This document shows positions 1-9,049 of a stretch of DNA of 64,000 nt, in pieces. Source of the DNA: Sva-07 sp963715825. Its GTDB lineage: Bacteria; Actinomycetota; Acidimicrobiia; Acidimicrobiales; Ilumatobacteraceae. How positions within the stretch are numbered: the stretch's first letter is position 1; each line of letters begins with the position of its first letter. The notes below the pieces were generated by a model. It made no database searches and was not told the DNA's origin. It saw only the letters and a program-made list of their open reading frames with translations. The translations under genes and the position numbers were made by a program. The stretch is from NCBI GenBank assembly GCA_963715825.1, contig CAVQSI010000034.1, positions 1 to 64,000 of the forward strand. The letters run 5' to 3'.

Positions 1-123
1 CCCTTCTCGGTCGCTACCGGTCCGCGGTGAGCATCGGGTGCGATGCGGATGCGAGAGATCTGCCAGGCACTCGAGGTTGCGTGATGTCCGAGGAGTTCCT
101 CCGTGATGTCGTGCGTGCGGTGG
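1..123. other. window edge, no assignable gene
   Basis: No gene can be named here. One plus-strand frame is open from the window edge to a TGA at 144-146 (47 codons, no start inside the window); its product, ending in MSEEFLRDVVRAVVRADLGA, matches no family I recognise. It could be the tail of a gene beginning outside the window, overlapping the acetyltransferase end by 23 bp, or chance. Confidence 0.2.
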
Positions 124-939
124 TCAGGGCTGACTTGGGAGCGTGAACTTCCTGATGGTGGCCGTCGGGCTGAAGCCGTGCCGTTGAAGGTTGCGTTCCG
201 AGGCGCCACCAGACGCTGCGGTGGTCATTGCGAGATCACACCCGATTCGGCCGGCCTGGGTGAGCCGATAGCTCAGCAGTGCGGCTTGTACTCCTCGCCG
301 ACGCTGAGACGGGATGGTGGACATCCCGCCGAGCATGGCGACGCCGTCTCGCACCGTCATGGTTGCGCACCCGACGGGACGCTCGGCGGCTGGGCCGAAC
401 GCGAGGACCATGTACTCGTTGTCGAGTGCATGGGCTGCGGCGGCGAATGCGTCCGAGGCGCGGCGAGCGTTGGCGAGGGTGTGCCCCCACCCCGTCGCGC
501 TGGTCTCCTGCCAGAGACGAAGGTCGGCCTCTGTTTCGACGGGACGGATGACGACGTCGTGCGGGCGATGCCGTGTCGTGGCGGTCACCGATTGCGTCAG
601 CAACGCGATGTCGGAGCCCGAGTCGTGAGCGAACCCTCGCTCACGGATCCGGCGGACGCTCTCTGGAAGGGTCGCTCGGGTGACTTCGATCGCAGGCGTC
701 ACTCCGGCGACGGTGCTCCGTGCGACGAGGAGGTCGATGTCAGCTGAGGAGAGTTCGTCGTCGATGCCCGCGGCCATGGCGTGATTGATGTACATCCCGG
801 CGCCTGCGAGCACGACCCATCCACCCGCCAGAGAACAGACCTCGCTTCCCCACGCTGGATCTTGCGAAGCGAGAGATTCCGTATGGTCCACCGCGTTGGC
901 CGCTCGAACCCGCAGTGGCCACTGGTCGGCGACGTTCAT
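124..939 (-). CDS. GNAT family N-acetyltransferase
   Basis: A 271-residue protein with an N-terminal region (about 1-125) ending in ALLTQSVT and a C-terminal GNAT fold (about 128-271). The acetyl-CoA loop motif is visible at residues 210-220 (PSQRRRGVQAA, the R/Q-x-x-G-x-A/G type). It probably transfers an acetyl group to a small molecule or protein; the acceptor is unknown. The GMYINHAMAAG stretch at 48-58 is typical of the two-domain GNATs common in actinobacteria. The start chosen is ATG at 939. ATG at 975 is possible, and the frame stays open upstream through the neighbouring gene, so the 5' end is uncertain. It lies about 110 bp downstream of, and on the same strand as, the serine-hydrolase lipoprotein. 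Confidence 0.75.
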   Translation of the reverse strand: MNVADQWPLRVRAANAVDHTESLASQDPAWGSEVCSLAGGWVVLAGAGMYINHAMAAGIDDELSSADIDLLVARSTVAGVTPAIEVTRATLPESVRRIRERGFAHDSGSDIALLTQSVTATTRHRPHDVVIRPVETEADLRLWQETSATGWGHTLANARRASDAFAAAAHALDNEYMVLAFGPAAERPVGCATMTVRDGVAMLGGMSTIPSQRRRGVQAALLSYRLTQAGRIGCDLAMTTAASGGASERNLQRHGFSPTATIRKFTLPSQP

Positions 940-1048
940 CCCGACAGCATGGCCGCAGCTCCAGCAGGCCACCATCCAGAAAGCGACCGGAGCGTCCGCA
1001 TCGAGGCTCCTTGTAGATCGCCATCGCCGCAAGGCGTGGCGGCCGGCG

Positions 1049-2305
1049 TCATCGGGCGGCGAGTACGGCGGCCTCGACGGGCTCGTAGAGCTGAGCAGCA
1101 AGGCTGCGGCCGACGTCCGAGGTCTTCTCGACCACGAGGTAGGCGCCGAAACCATCGTCGAGGTCGAGCCAGGGCACGGTGCCGTACAAGCCTTCGTCGC
1201 TGATGCGGCCACTCTCACGGTCCACCCACCAGCCCATGCCATAGCCCAGGGTCGAGACACCCGCCGCGTCACCCCCGTACACCTCGGCGACCCGGTCGGC
1301 GTGCATTCGATCGATCGCCTCACTCGAGACCACTCGTTCGTCGCCGCACATCCCGCCGCGGAGTTGCATCAGCATCAACTCCGCGTAGTCGGGCGCGGTC
1401 ACGTAGGCGCCAGCCTCGGGGTTGGGGTTGTCGGTCGGCGGGAACGTCGATGGATCACCGTTGAAGTCAGCGGGATACTCGAACCCGAGCGGGAGGTAGT
1501 ACCCCAACGAGTCCAGTCCACACGGTGCGGCGATCAACTCGTCGACCAACTGTGCCCAGGTCCGACCGGACGCCGCCTCGGCGACTGCGCCGGCGATCGT
1601 CCACTGGGCGCCGCCGTAGCGGAACTCGGTGTCAGGCGGGATCACCTCGGCATCGTCGTCGGGCGTCGTGAAGATCTGCTCGGCGCAGTCCTGCAACGTG
1701 CCGGCCGGGTCGAACTGGCACAGATAGGACTCGTACCCGAAACCGTCTTGCAGCCCGATCAGTCCCGAGCTGTTCGAGATGAGCTGCGCCGGAGTGACCG
1801 TCGGGTTGCCGGCACCCCACTCGACGACGTCGGCGACCGGAGCGTCCACATCGAGCACGCCGTCATCGTCGAGACGCATCAGCACGCTCGCCGAGATCAT
1901 CTTGCTCGACGATGCGATCAGCGAGATTCGGTCAGCATCGAACTCACCCCAGTACTCCTCGTGGACGACTCCATCTTCTTGATCCACCACGATCAACCCA
2001 GCACCGTTCAACCCCTGCTCGGCCACGAAGGCATCGACGATCGGCCCGATCGCGGAGAAGTCGTAGGGTGCCCGCTCAGCAGCGGCGGTGACCTCCGGTG
2101 GCGGTGTGGTCGCGACCGGTTCGGTGACCAACGGATCGGTGGTGACCGGCTCGGTCGCCGGCGGATCCGTCTCCACCGCCTGAGACGTCGAAGCCGTCGG
2201 TGCCACCGACGCAGCGGCGCCGTCGTCGGTGCTCTCGCCCCCCGAACAACCTGCCGCCAGGACGGCCGCCACCGTGACCAACGAGATTGCAGACCGAGCG
2301 CGCAT
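1049..2305 (-). CDS. beta-lactamase-type serine hydrolase lipoprotein
   Basis: A 418-residue exported protein. Residues 1-20 form a lipoprotein signal (VLAAGC lipobox, Cys20), followed by a Thr/Pro/Ala-rich linker to about residue 80, then a penicillin-binding-protein/class C beta-lactamase-like domain. The nucleophile motif SxxK is Ser132-SS-Lys135, followed by the helix typical of the family. A YGG triad replaces the canonical YxN, and EGLYGT near the C-terminus takes the place of the KTG/HxG strand. Family members are DD-peptidases, esterases or beta-lactamases; the substrate cannot be read from sequence. The start is fixed by the signal peptide and by a TACGTT box 6 nt upstream of the ATG, which suggests a leaderless transcript. 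It is divergent from the kinase at 2531, with a G-rich tract between. Confidence 0.8.
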   Translation of the reverse strand: MRARSAISLVTVAAVLAAGCSGGESTDDGAAASVAPTASTSQAVETDPPATEPVTTDPLVTEPVATTPPPEVTAAAERAPYDFSAIGPIVDAFVAEQGLNGAGLIVVDQEDGVVHEEYWGEFDADRISLIASSSKMISASVLMRLDDDGVLDVDAPVADVVEWGAGNPTVTPAQLISNSSGLIGLQDGFGYESYLCQFDPAGTLQDCAEQIFTTPDDDAEVIPPDTEFRYGGAQWTIAGAVAEAASGRTWAQLVDELIAAPCGLDSLGYYLPLGFEYPADFNGDPSTFPPTDNPNPEAGAYVTAPDYAELMLMQLRGGMCGDERVVSSEAIDRMHADRVAEVYGGDAAGVSTLGYGMGWWVDRESGRISDEGLYGTVPWLDLDDGFGAYLVVEKTSDVGRSLAAQLYEPVEAAVLAAR

Positions 2306-2311
2306 GGATTC

Positions 2312-2317
2312 AACGTA
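2312..2317 (-). promoter_or_regulatory. -10 box, leaderless promoter of serine hydrolase
   Basis: TACGTT on the minus strand, 6 nt before the ATG at 2305. A start site about 6-7 nt past this box would give a transcript with little or no leader. Confidence 0.45.
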
Positions 2318-2341
2318 GACGAGCGCCCGTCGTTTTCTGGG

Positions 2342-2453
2342 CCGGGGGGTTGGGGGAGGGCAGAGGGGAGGAGTGGGAGGGGGGGTGGGGAGGAGTGGGA
2401 GGGGGGGTTGGCGGGGAGGAGTGGGAGGGGGGTTGGGGGGGAGAGCGGAGGGG
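2342..2453 (+). repeat. G-rich homopurine tract with repeated AGGAGTGGGA
   Basis: About 110 bp that are almost purely G and A on the plus strand, containing three copies of AGGAGTGGGA (at 2369, 2391 and 2417), each followed by a run of six or seven G. Many G-runs of four or more could form G-quadruplex or triplex DNA. It lies between two divergent promoters, 65 bp upstream of the -10 of the sulfo-EMP-like operon. Confidence 0.8.
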
Positions 2454-2516
2454 TCTCCGATGCCAGTTTCGGGCCGGCCGTGACCTAAGGCCCGGGTGTA
2501 GAGGATCGCCAGTGCG

Positions 2517-2522
2517 TACCGT
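2517..2522 (+). promoter_or_regulatory. -10 box of the sulfoquinovose-like operon
   Basis: TACCGT, 8 nt upstream of the GTG start at 2531; predicted near-leaderless transcription of the six-gene operon. No clear -35 is visible. Confidence 0.45.
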
Positions 2523-2530
2523 CGGGGGCG

Positions 2531-3460
2531 GTGGTAGCGACCGACGAGACTCCGGGTTTGGTGTTCGTCGGTGTCGCGACCCACGACACGATCGCCCTCG
2601 TCGATCGGTATCCCGATGCCGACGAACGCGTCGTGGCCACCCAGCTCGTGCAGGCCGGGGGCGGACCCGCGGCGACTGCAGCGGTGGCCGCCTCGCGGCT
2701 CGGGCACTCGGTGGCCTTCGTCGGGACGGTCGGCGCCGACGCCGACGGCCGCTGGATCCTCGACAGCTTGACGTCAGAGGGTGTCGACGTCAGCGGCGTC
2801 ACGATCGACGACGCGCAGCCGTCGGCGGCCAGCCTGGTGATCGTCGAGGCGACGCGTGCGACGCGGGCGATCGTCAACCGACCGCCGCCACCGATCCGCC
2901 TGTCCGACCGCGCCGACGAGCTGATGGAACGCGCGGACTGGGTCCATGTGGATCAGGCCGGGTGGACGCGGGTGCACACGTGGTGGTCCCCACGCTCCGA
3001 CCGTCCGAAGTTGTCGGTCGACGGCGGGAATCCGATCGAGGGATTCGACCCGACCGGGCTCGATCTGTACGTCCCGACGATCTCGGCGCTGCGCCGTCGC
3101 CTCGGTGACGTCGATCGCGCCGAACTGCTCGCCCGTGCAGTCGCCGAAGGGGCCCACCTCGTGGTGGCGACCGACGGAGGCGACGGGTCGTTCGCCCTCG
3201 GGTCCGACCACGAAGCGGTCCACGTTCCAGCGGTCACCGGGCCGGTGCTCTCGACCCTCGGCGCCGGCGACGTGTTCCACGGTGCCCTGCTCGCTGCCCG
3301 GCACCACGGCCTCGGCCTGCGCGACTGCCTTCGATACGCGAACCTCGTCGCGTACCGGTCGTGCCAGGGACTCGACGGTCGGTCTGCGATCCCCGGCCAC
3401 GACGAGGTCGTCGCCGAGCTCGCACTCGACGCCCCCACTGCCGAACGGAGCATCACATGA
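2531..3460 (+). CDS. PfkB family kinase, likely 6-deoxy-6-sulfofructose kinase (YihV-like)
   Basis: A 309-residue ribokinase-fold sugar kinase. The substrate/lid motif GGGPAAT is at residues 43-49 and the C-terminal PfkB signature GAGDVFHGALL starts at 244, with Asp247 as catalytic base. Both stretches closely resemble what I recall of E. coli YihV, which phosphorylates sulfofructose at C1 in sulfoquinovose breakdown. The assignment rests mainly on context: the next gene is a YihT-like aldolase that would cleave the product. Start is GTG; the stop overlaps the aldolase start (ATGA). Other PfkB substrates such as tagatose-6-phosphate or a ketose cannot be excluded from sequence alone. Confidence 0.72.
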   Translation: MVATDETPGLVFVGVATHDTIALVDRYPDADERVVATQLVQAGGGPAATAAVAASRLGHSVAFVGTVGADADGRWILDSLTSEGVDVSGVTIDDAQPSAASLVIVEATRATRAIVNRPPPPIRLSDRADELMERADWVHVDQAGWTRVHTWWSPRSDRPKLSVDGGNPIEGFDPTGLDLYVPTISALRRRLGDVDRAELLARAVAEGAHLVVATDGGDGSFALGSDHEAVHVPAVTGPVLSTLGAGDVFHGALLAARHHGLGLRDCLRYANLVAYRSCQGLDGRSAIPGHDEVVAELALDAPTAERSIT

Positions 3461-4395
3461 CCGCAGAACCAAACCTCCGACTCGAACCGCTGCGTCGCCC
3501 CAGCGGAGCCTTCGCAATGCTCGCCGTCGACCAGCGCGAAGCGTTGCGGGCGATGATGACCGAAGCCATCGGCGCTGACGAACCGGTCGACGACGAGACC
3601 GTGATCGACTTCAAGCTCACAGCGGCACAGCTGCTCACACCGCACGCTTCAGCCGTGCTGATCGACCGACACTTCGCCTTCGATCGCGCCGTCGACGCCG
3701 GCGTGGTGGCCGACACGTGTGCGCTGATCTCGTCGGCCGATCTCTTCATCCCGGCACACGGGCAACTGGTCGGCGAGGTCGAGATCGATCGGCTCGTCGA
3801 CCCGCATCGGGTACGCGACCAGGGCGCCGTGGCGATGAAGCTCCTCGTCCTGCATCGGCGAGATCAGCCGGCCGACGTTCGCCGAGCGATGGTCGACGAG
3901 TTCGTGTCGATCTGCGACCACGCCGGGCTCGCCAGCATCATCGAACCGGTCTGCCGACCGCCGCTCGACCCGACGGTCGACTGGAACCACGACGACGCGA
4001 TCCTGGCCGCTGCGGAGGAACTGGGTCGTCGTGGCGCCGACCTCTACAAGGGTGAGATGCCGCTGCGAGGACACAGCGACGACGGCGATCACGGCGAGAT
4101 GCGCGAGCGCTGCCGGGCGATCACCGACGCCGTGGGATCGCCCTGGGTCATCCTCTCCTCGGGTGTCGCCGAGGCCGACTTCCCCACGGCGATCGAAGTC
4201 GCTTGCGAGGAGGGAGCTTCCGGCTTCCTCGCCGGCCGAGCCGTGTGGGCGTCGTGCCTCCAGGCCGCCGACGTCGCCGGGTGCCTCGCCGGCCCCGCCG
4301 TCGAGCGGATGCAGCGGTTCGCCGACGTCGCCGACCGATCGGTCTCGCTGCGTGCCGGTCCAACAGCAGGCAGCGGACAGGAGGTGGCGCCGTGA
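3457..4395 (+). CDS. class I aldolase, likely 6-deoxy-6-sulfofructose-1-phosphate aldolase (YihT-like)
   Basis: A 312-residue TIM-barrel Schiff-base aldolase of the LacD/YihT family. Motifs visible: FAMLAVDQREALRAM at residues 19-33, IIEPVCRPP at 161-169, the Schiff-base lysine in DLYKGEMPL (Lys198), WVILSSGV at 230-237 and GFLAGRAVW at 257-265, where Arg261 corresponds to the sulfonate-contacting arginine of YihT. These fit YihT better than tagatose-bisphosphate aldolases. The expected reaction splits sulfofructose-1-phosphate into DHAP and sulfolactaldehyde. It is translationally coupled to the kinase (ATGA) and to the isomerase (GTGA). This is the strongest single indicator of sulfosugar catabolism in the operon. 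Confidence 0.8.
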   Translation: MTAEPNLRLEPLRRPSGAFAMLAVDQREALRAMMTEAIGADEPVDDETVIDFKLTAAQLLTPHASAVLIDRHFAFDRAVDAGVVADTCALISSADLFIPAHGQLVGEVEIDRLVDPHRVRDQGAVAMKLLVLHRRDQPADVRRAMVDEFVSICDHAGLASIIEPVCRPPLDPTVDWNHDDAILAAAEELGRRGADLYKGEMPLRGHSDDGDHGEMRERCRAITDAVGSPWVILSSGVAEADFPTAIEVACEEGASGFLAGRAVWASCLQAADVAGCLAGPAVERMQRFADVADRSVSLRAGPTAGSGQEVAP

Positions 4396-5810
4396 CTCCG
4401 ACCATGCCGCCCACCGCCGTGCTCATCGCCACCGCGAGGCCGACCTTCGACCTCGACGCCGCTCGGGCCCATCTCGACGCCGCCACCCAGCTGTTGGCCG
4501 ACCTCGGCGCAGAGGTCCACCAGCCAGGTGAACTCGTCATGTCCGTGGCCGACCTCGACGCCGCGAGGGCCATCCTCGACGAGGTCGACGACCCGAGCGT
4601 GGTCATCCATGCCTGTGCGTCGTTCGCCGACGCCGGCCCGGCCCTCGAGCTGTACCACGACCTCGACCGTCCCGTGCTGCTGTGGGCCTTCCGCGAGCCC
4701 GGTGAGCCCGGCGACCGACTCCAGCTGAACTCGCTGTGCGGCGCCAACCTCGCCGCCCACGCGCTGGGTCGGGTCGGCGTCGATGTCCGGCTCTGCTACG
4801 GCGATCCCCACGAACCGCAGGTCGCCGCAACGCTCGCCGCCGCGCTCGCCGGCACGCTTCCCGGCCGGCCACCACTGCCGTCGCCGGAACGCGAGCGCGC
4901 CCCGCACGCGGTGGCGCAGGCGGCGCTCGATCACCTGCGTGGCCAACGCATCGGGGTGCTCGGCGAACCGCCACCCGGCTTCACGCCGAGCGAGTACGAC
5001 CCCCGCCTGTTGCGTGACCTGTTCGGCCTGGAGGTCGAGCGACTCGACCTCGACGCGCTGTTCGACACGATCCGCAAGATCGGGCCCGAACGACGCGAGG
5101 TCGAACTCGCTGCCGCGCGCGAGTGGCAGCCGACACTCGCCGACCTCGACCGCGAGGTCGTCGACACCTTCGCTGCGGTCACGATCGCACTGCGGGAGTG
5201 GCACGACGATGCTCGGCTGTCGGCGCTGTCGATCCGATGCTGGCCAGAGTTCCCGACCGAACTCGGCGTGTGCCCGTGTTCGTCGCTGTCGCGCCTCGCC
5301 GACGAGGAGATCGCGACGCAGTGCGAGCGTGACGTCTACGGCGCCACGACCATGCTGCTCATGTCGGCACTCGGTTCGGGCCCGAGCTACCTCGTCGACA
5401 CCGTCGATCTCGTCGAGGACGACAACGTCGTGCGGTTCTGGCACTGCGGATCGGCCGCAACTGGCCTTGCGGCCGAACCAACCAACGCGACCCAGTTCAC
5501 CCACTGCAACCGCAAGATCGGTGTGGTCGGCAACTTCGCGCTGCGGCCCGGCCCCGTGGTCGCCGCCCGTCTCACCGAGGACCCCGGCGGCACCCTCCGG
5601 CTCCTGATCGCCTCCGGCACCGCGCTCGACCGGCCGAACCGGTTCCAGGGCAACACCGCCGACGTACGGCTCGACACCGACGCCCGAGCGTTCGTGACCG
5701 CCCTGGTGACCGGCGGCTTCCCCCACCACACCGTGCTCGCATGGAACGACGTCCGTCCGGGCCTGCGGGCGGTAGCGGACGAACTCGGCATCCCGGTCGT
5801 CGAGTTCTGA
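4392..5810 (+). CDS. L-fucose/L-arabinose isomerase-like protein, putative sulfoquinovose isomerase
   Basis: A 472-residue protein with the fold signature of L-fucose isomerase-like aldose-ketose isomerases: a Rossmann-like N-terminal half (HACASFADAGPALELY, RPVLLWAFREPGEPG), a central acidic segment, and a C-terminal domain with RPGPVVAARL. Candidate metal ligands are the Glu in RCWPEF, the Asp in CERDVYG and a His in FWHCG; I cannot align them firmly. Family members are Mn-dependent. It replaces the unrelated E. coli YihS and would convert sulfoquinovose to sulfofructose, as reported for fucose-isomerase-type enzymes of the actinobacterial sulfo-EMP2 variant. GTG start overlapping the aldolase stop; the next gene follows after 17 bp. 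Confidence 0.65.
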   Translation: MTPTMPPTAVLIATARPTFDLDAARAHLDAATQLLADLGAEVHQPGELVMSVADLDAARAILDEVDDPSVVIHACASFADAGPALELYHDLDRPVLLWAFREPGEPGDRLQLNSLCGANLAAHALGRVGVDVRLCYGDPHEPQVAATLAAALAGTLPGRPPLPSPERERAPHAVAQAALDHLRGQRIGVLGEPPPGFTPSEYDPRLLRDLFGLEVERLDLDALFDTIRKIGPERREVELAAAREWQPTLADLDREVVDTFAAVTIALREWHDDARLSALSIRCWPEFPTELGVCPCSSLSRLADEEIATQCERDVYGATTMLLMSALGSGPSYLVDTVDLVEDDNVVRFWHCGSAATGLAAEPTNATQFTHCNRKIGVVGNFALRPGPVVAARLTEDPGGTLRLLIASGTALDRPNRFQGNTADVRLDTDARAFVTALVTGGFPHHTVLAWNDVRPGLRAVADELGIPVVEF

Positions 5811-5827
5811 ACGGAACGGACGCAACG

Positions 5828-8222
5828 ATGGATGTCTCGACCGACCACGACGCTGACCGACCGGTGCCTCGCACCCGCGACTGGATCCTCCGATCGGCCA
5901 CCGTGGCCGCCGCCACTGCGAATGCCGTCGAGCTCGACGTCGTGGGGCTCCCGGCGATCGAGCTCCCGGGCACGCCGGGTTGGCTGACCGGCGAGTCGCT
6001 GGTCGACCAGGGGATCGAGGTCGACATGCCGAACCTTCCGGCCGACCTCCCGCTCCCGGCCGTCGAGCCCCGGGCGTTCCGCTGTCGGATCGAGATCGTG
6101 GGGCCCCGAACGGTCCGTGTGGTGGTCGCGCCCACCGGCGCACGGGTGTTCGGCGAGTCGCCCACGTGGTTGGGCATCGTCACCACGCCGACGATCGCCG
6201 CCGTCGATGCGTCGATCGACGTCGCCGACGAGGTCGTCACGATCGCCGCCGAACACGTGCGTGTCGAGGTGGGTCTGCATCCGTTTCGACTCATCGTCGG
6301 TGATCCCGACGCTCCCGTGCTGCGAACCGCCGAGCGGCTGCGCCAGGTCGCCGGATTCCCCATGGCCCCTCCGATCCGTTTCCGCGAGGACGCCGACGGC
6401 CGAGAGCAGATCGTGCTCGAGCTCGAGCTCGGCGCGCACGAGGAGATCCTGGGGTTCGGCGAGCAGTTCTCCCGGCTGGTGAAGAACGGGCAGCATCTCA
6501 CCCTGACCGTCGAGGACGCTCTCGGCACGGGTACGGGGCTGGCCTACAAGCCGGCGCCCGTCTGGCATTCGACCGACGGCTACCTGGGGTTCGTCAACAC
6601 CGGAGCACGGATCGACGTCGACGTCGGCCACCGACGTCCGAGCGTGTTGTCACTCGACGTCGCCGACGAAGCGTTGGACCTCTACGTCACCGTCTCACCG
6701 TCGCCGGTCCAGCGCCTCGCCGACTACACGACACTGACCGGTCGCGGACAGCGTCCGCCGCTGTGGGCGTTCGGCTACTGGATGGGGCGGTGCCGGTACC
6801 ACAGTGCGGAGGAGATGCTCGACGTCGCCGACCAGATGCGATCGCACCGGGTCCCACTGGACGTGTTGCACCTCGACCCCGACTGGCTGGTGGTCGACCG
6901 CCTGAACACCGATTTCATCTGGAACACCGAGCGGTTCGGCGACCCCGCCGAGTTCGTCCGAGCGCTCGATGAACGCAAGGTCAAGTTGTCGGTGTGGGAG
7001 GTGCCGTACATCGACCCGGCATCGCCGCGCCATGCCGAAGCCGCCGACCGCGGACATCTGCTGGGCACGACGTCGGGCGAACTCGCCCGGCTCCGTGGCA
7101 CGCCGACACCCGACGGTCGCGATCGCTCGCTCGTCGACGTGACCAGTGCTGGCGCACGACGGTGGTGGCAGGACCTGCACACCGAGTTGCTCGACGCCGG
7201 TGTCGCCGTGTTCAAGACCGACTTCGGCGAGGGCTGCCCCGACGACGCAGCACCACGCGACGGCACGCCGCCGCACCACCTGCACAACCTGTACCCGCTC
7301 AAGTACAACGCAACGGTCTCCGAGGCGATCGCCGAGCACACCGGTCGCGCACCGCTCGTGTGGGGACGCAGCGGGTGGGCGGGCTCGCACCGCTACCCGG
7401 GACAGTGGGGTGGCGACGCCGAATCGACCGTTGCCGGCCTCCAGGCGACCTTGCGGGGCGGGCTGTCCCACGCACTGTCCACGCCAGGGTTCTGGAGCCA
7501 CGACATCGGCGGCTTCTTCGGCCCCGAGCTCACGCCGGGGCTGTACGTGCGCTGGACCCAGTTCGGGGCGCTCTCGCCGCTGATGCGCGCCGCACGGGTT
7601 GCGGCCGCGCGAGCCGTGGGAGTTCGGCGACGAGGCACTCGACATCTGCCGGCGGTGGATCCGGCTGCGCTATTCGCTGCTGCCGTATCTCTGGCGGGTC
7701 GCCGGCGACGTCGAACAGTTGGGGCTGCCGATGATGCGGCCGCTGGCGCTCGAGTTTCCCGACGACCCCGTCGCCGCAGGGATCGACGACCAGTTCCTGC
7801 TCGGTCGGGACCTGCTCGTCGCGCCGGTCCTCGACGACGCGATGCGAACGGTGCGCCGACGGGTGTACGTGCCGCCGGGACGTTGGCACCGGTTCGACAC
7901 GAGCGTCGGCGACGGCGCAACCACTGCCGGTGAGCCATCGGCCCAGGTCGTCGACGGCCCGGCGACGGTGGAGATCGACGTGCCGATCGGCGACATGCCG
8001 GTGTTCGTTCGCGACGGCGCGACGATTCCTCGTGTCGACGTCGACGGTTCGGTGCGCTGCGTCGCCGACGTCGCCGGTCGCCCGTGGACGCTGCATTGCT
8101 ACGGCGACGCCGCAGTGGGAGCGCTGGACGCCGCACCGGGCGGCACTCGGCCCAGCGACGCGCCGATCGAGGGATTCGACGGCGAGCCGGTCGCCGTGGC
8201 GGGCGTGGTCCGCCATGGCTGA
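5828..8222 (+). CDS. GH31 alpha-glycosidase (YicI-like), frameshifted
   Basis: About 797 residues when one extra base near 7592 is ignored. Glycoside hydrolase family 31: nucleophile Asp465 in VFKTDFGEG, acid/base Asp530 in QWGGDAES, GFWSHDIGGFF, and, past the break, RPREPWEFGD, LPYLWRVA, MMRPLALEFPDDP and LLGRDLLVAPV. Position in the operon suggests release of sulfoquinovose from a glycoside. However, the DPDWL...TDFIWNTERF and GRSGWAGSHRYPGQWGGD segments resemble YicI-type alpha-xylosidases/glucosidases, and I do not find the sulfoquinovosidase signature (the QDWSG...R...WNW region of YihQ). Reading passes from LSPLMRA to HGLRPREPW only if one base is skipped, so this is either a pseudogene or a sequence error. 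Confidence 0.75.
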
Positions 8223-8264
8223 GCTCGCGAGCGGCCACGAGCGCTGGCACTCGCACCGACGAGC

Positions 8265-8988
8265 GTGAGCCTCGACGCGGCGCTCGTCATCGCGGCGGTA
8301 CTCGTCGGCGCGGGCACGCAGCGCCTCACCGGCATGGGGTTCGCCCTGATGGCGTCGCCGCTGCTCGTGCTGGTGCTCGGCGTCGACGACGGCGTCGCGA
8401 CGAGCCAGGTGCTCACCCTGGTCGCGTCAGTGATCGTGCTCACCCAGCTGTGGCGATCTGTCGAGTGGCGCACGGCCGCAACGCTCTTCGCCGCCGCCGT
8501 GGTCGGCATCTTGCCGGGTGCATGGTTGACCCGCCAGCTCCGCCCCGGCGGTTCTCGAGATCCTGATCGGTGTGCTGGTGATCGTGGCGCTCACGGCGGT
8601 GCTCGCCGACGAACGGGCCCGGGTGTTCCGCGGGAACGGCGGCCGGGCGTCGGCGGGGTTCCTGTCGGGCTTCATGAACGTGACCGCCGGGGTCGGTGGC
8701 CCGCCGATCGTGCTGTACCGGCTGTCGACCAACTGGGCGCAGACGCCCTACGTGGCAACGGTGCAGGTGTACTTCATCGGTCTCAACTCGGTGTCGCTGG
8801 CGGTTCGTGGCCGCCCGCAACTCGACGCGGCGATGTGGTCGGGTGTCCTCGGAGCGCTCGTCGTCGGGCTCGCCCTCGGCGACCGGCTCGCCCACCACGT
8901 CACGGAGTCCCAGGCGAGAGTGCTCATCGTGGTCGTCGCGCTCGGCGGCGCGGTCAGCACGATCATCAAGGGCATCGTCTCGTTGTGA
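8265..8988 (+). CDS. TauE/SafE family sulfite/sulfonate exporter, frameshifted
   Basis: About 240 residues when one extra base near 8547 is ignored. A polytopic TauE/SafE (DUF81) permease: an N-terminal helix with GAGTQRLTGMGFALMASPLL, a central break at RQLRP / AVLEILIGVLVIVAL, then GFLSGFMNVTAGVGGPPIVLY, the second family hallmark, and a C-terminal helix. The family exports sulfite, sulfoacetate or other organosulfonates, which fits removal of DHPS or sulfolactate from sulfosugar catabolism. GTG start, 42 bp after the glycosidase. Without the single-base shift all transmembrane segments are present, so the gene looks recently broken or mis-sequenced. Confidence 0.75.
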
Positions 8989-9049
8989 ACCGCTCGTCAC
9001 CCGAACCGCCTCCACATCATCAGCCCCCACAACGCAAAGGACCAACACC

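Noticed and set aside
2287..3108. Gly/Arg-rich plus-strand frame starting in the purine tract
   Set aside because: Translation of the G-rich repeat followed by an out-of-frame read of the PfkB gene; no ribosome site.
4089..6143. Long minus-strand open frame (684 codons) opposite the aldolase, isomerase and GH31 genes
   Set aside because: It runs antisense to three genes with clear family motifs; its product is Arg/Gly/Val-rich without domains, as expected for an antisense frame in high-GC DNA.
5828..8222. Calling the GH31 gene a sulfoquinovosidase outright
   Set aside because: Context favours it, but the diagnostic sulfonate-binding signature is not visible; the family call is safer.
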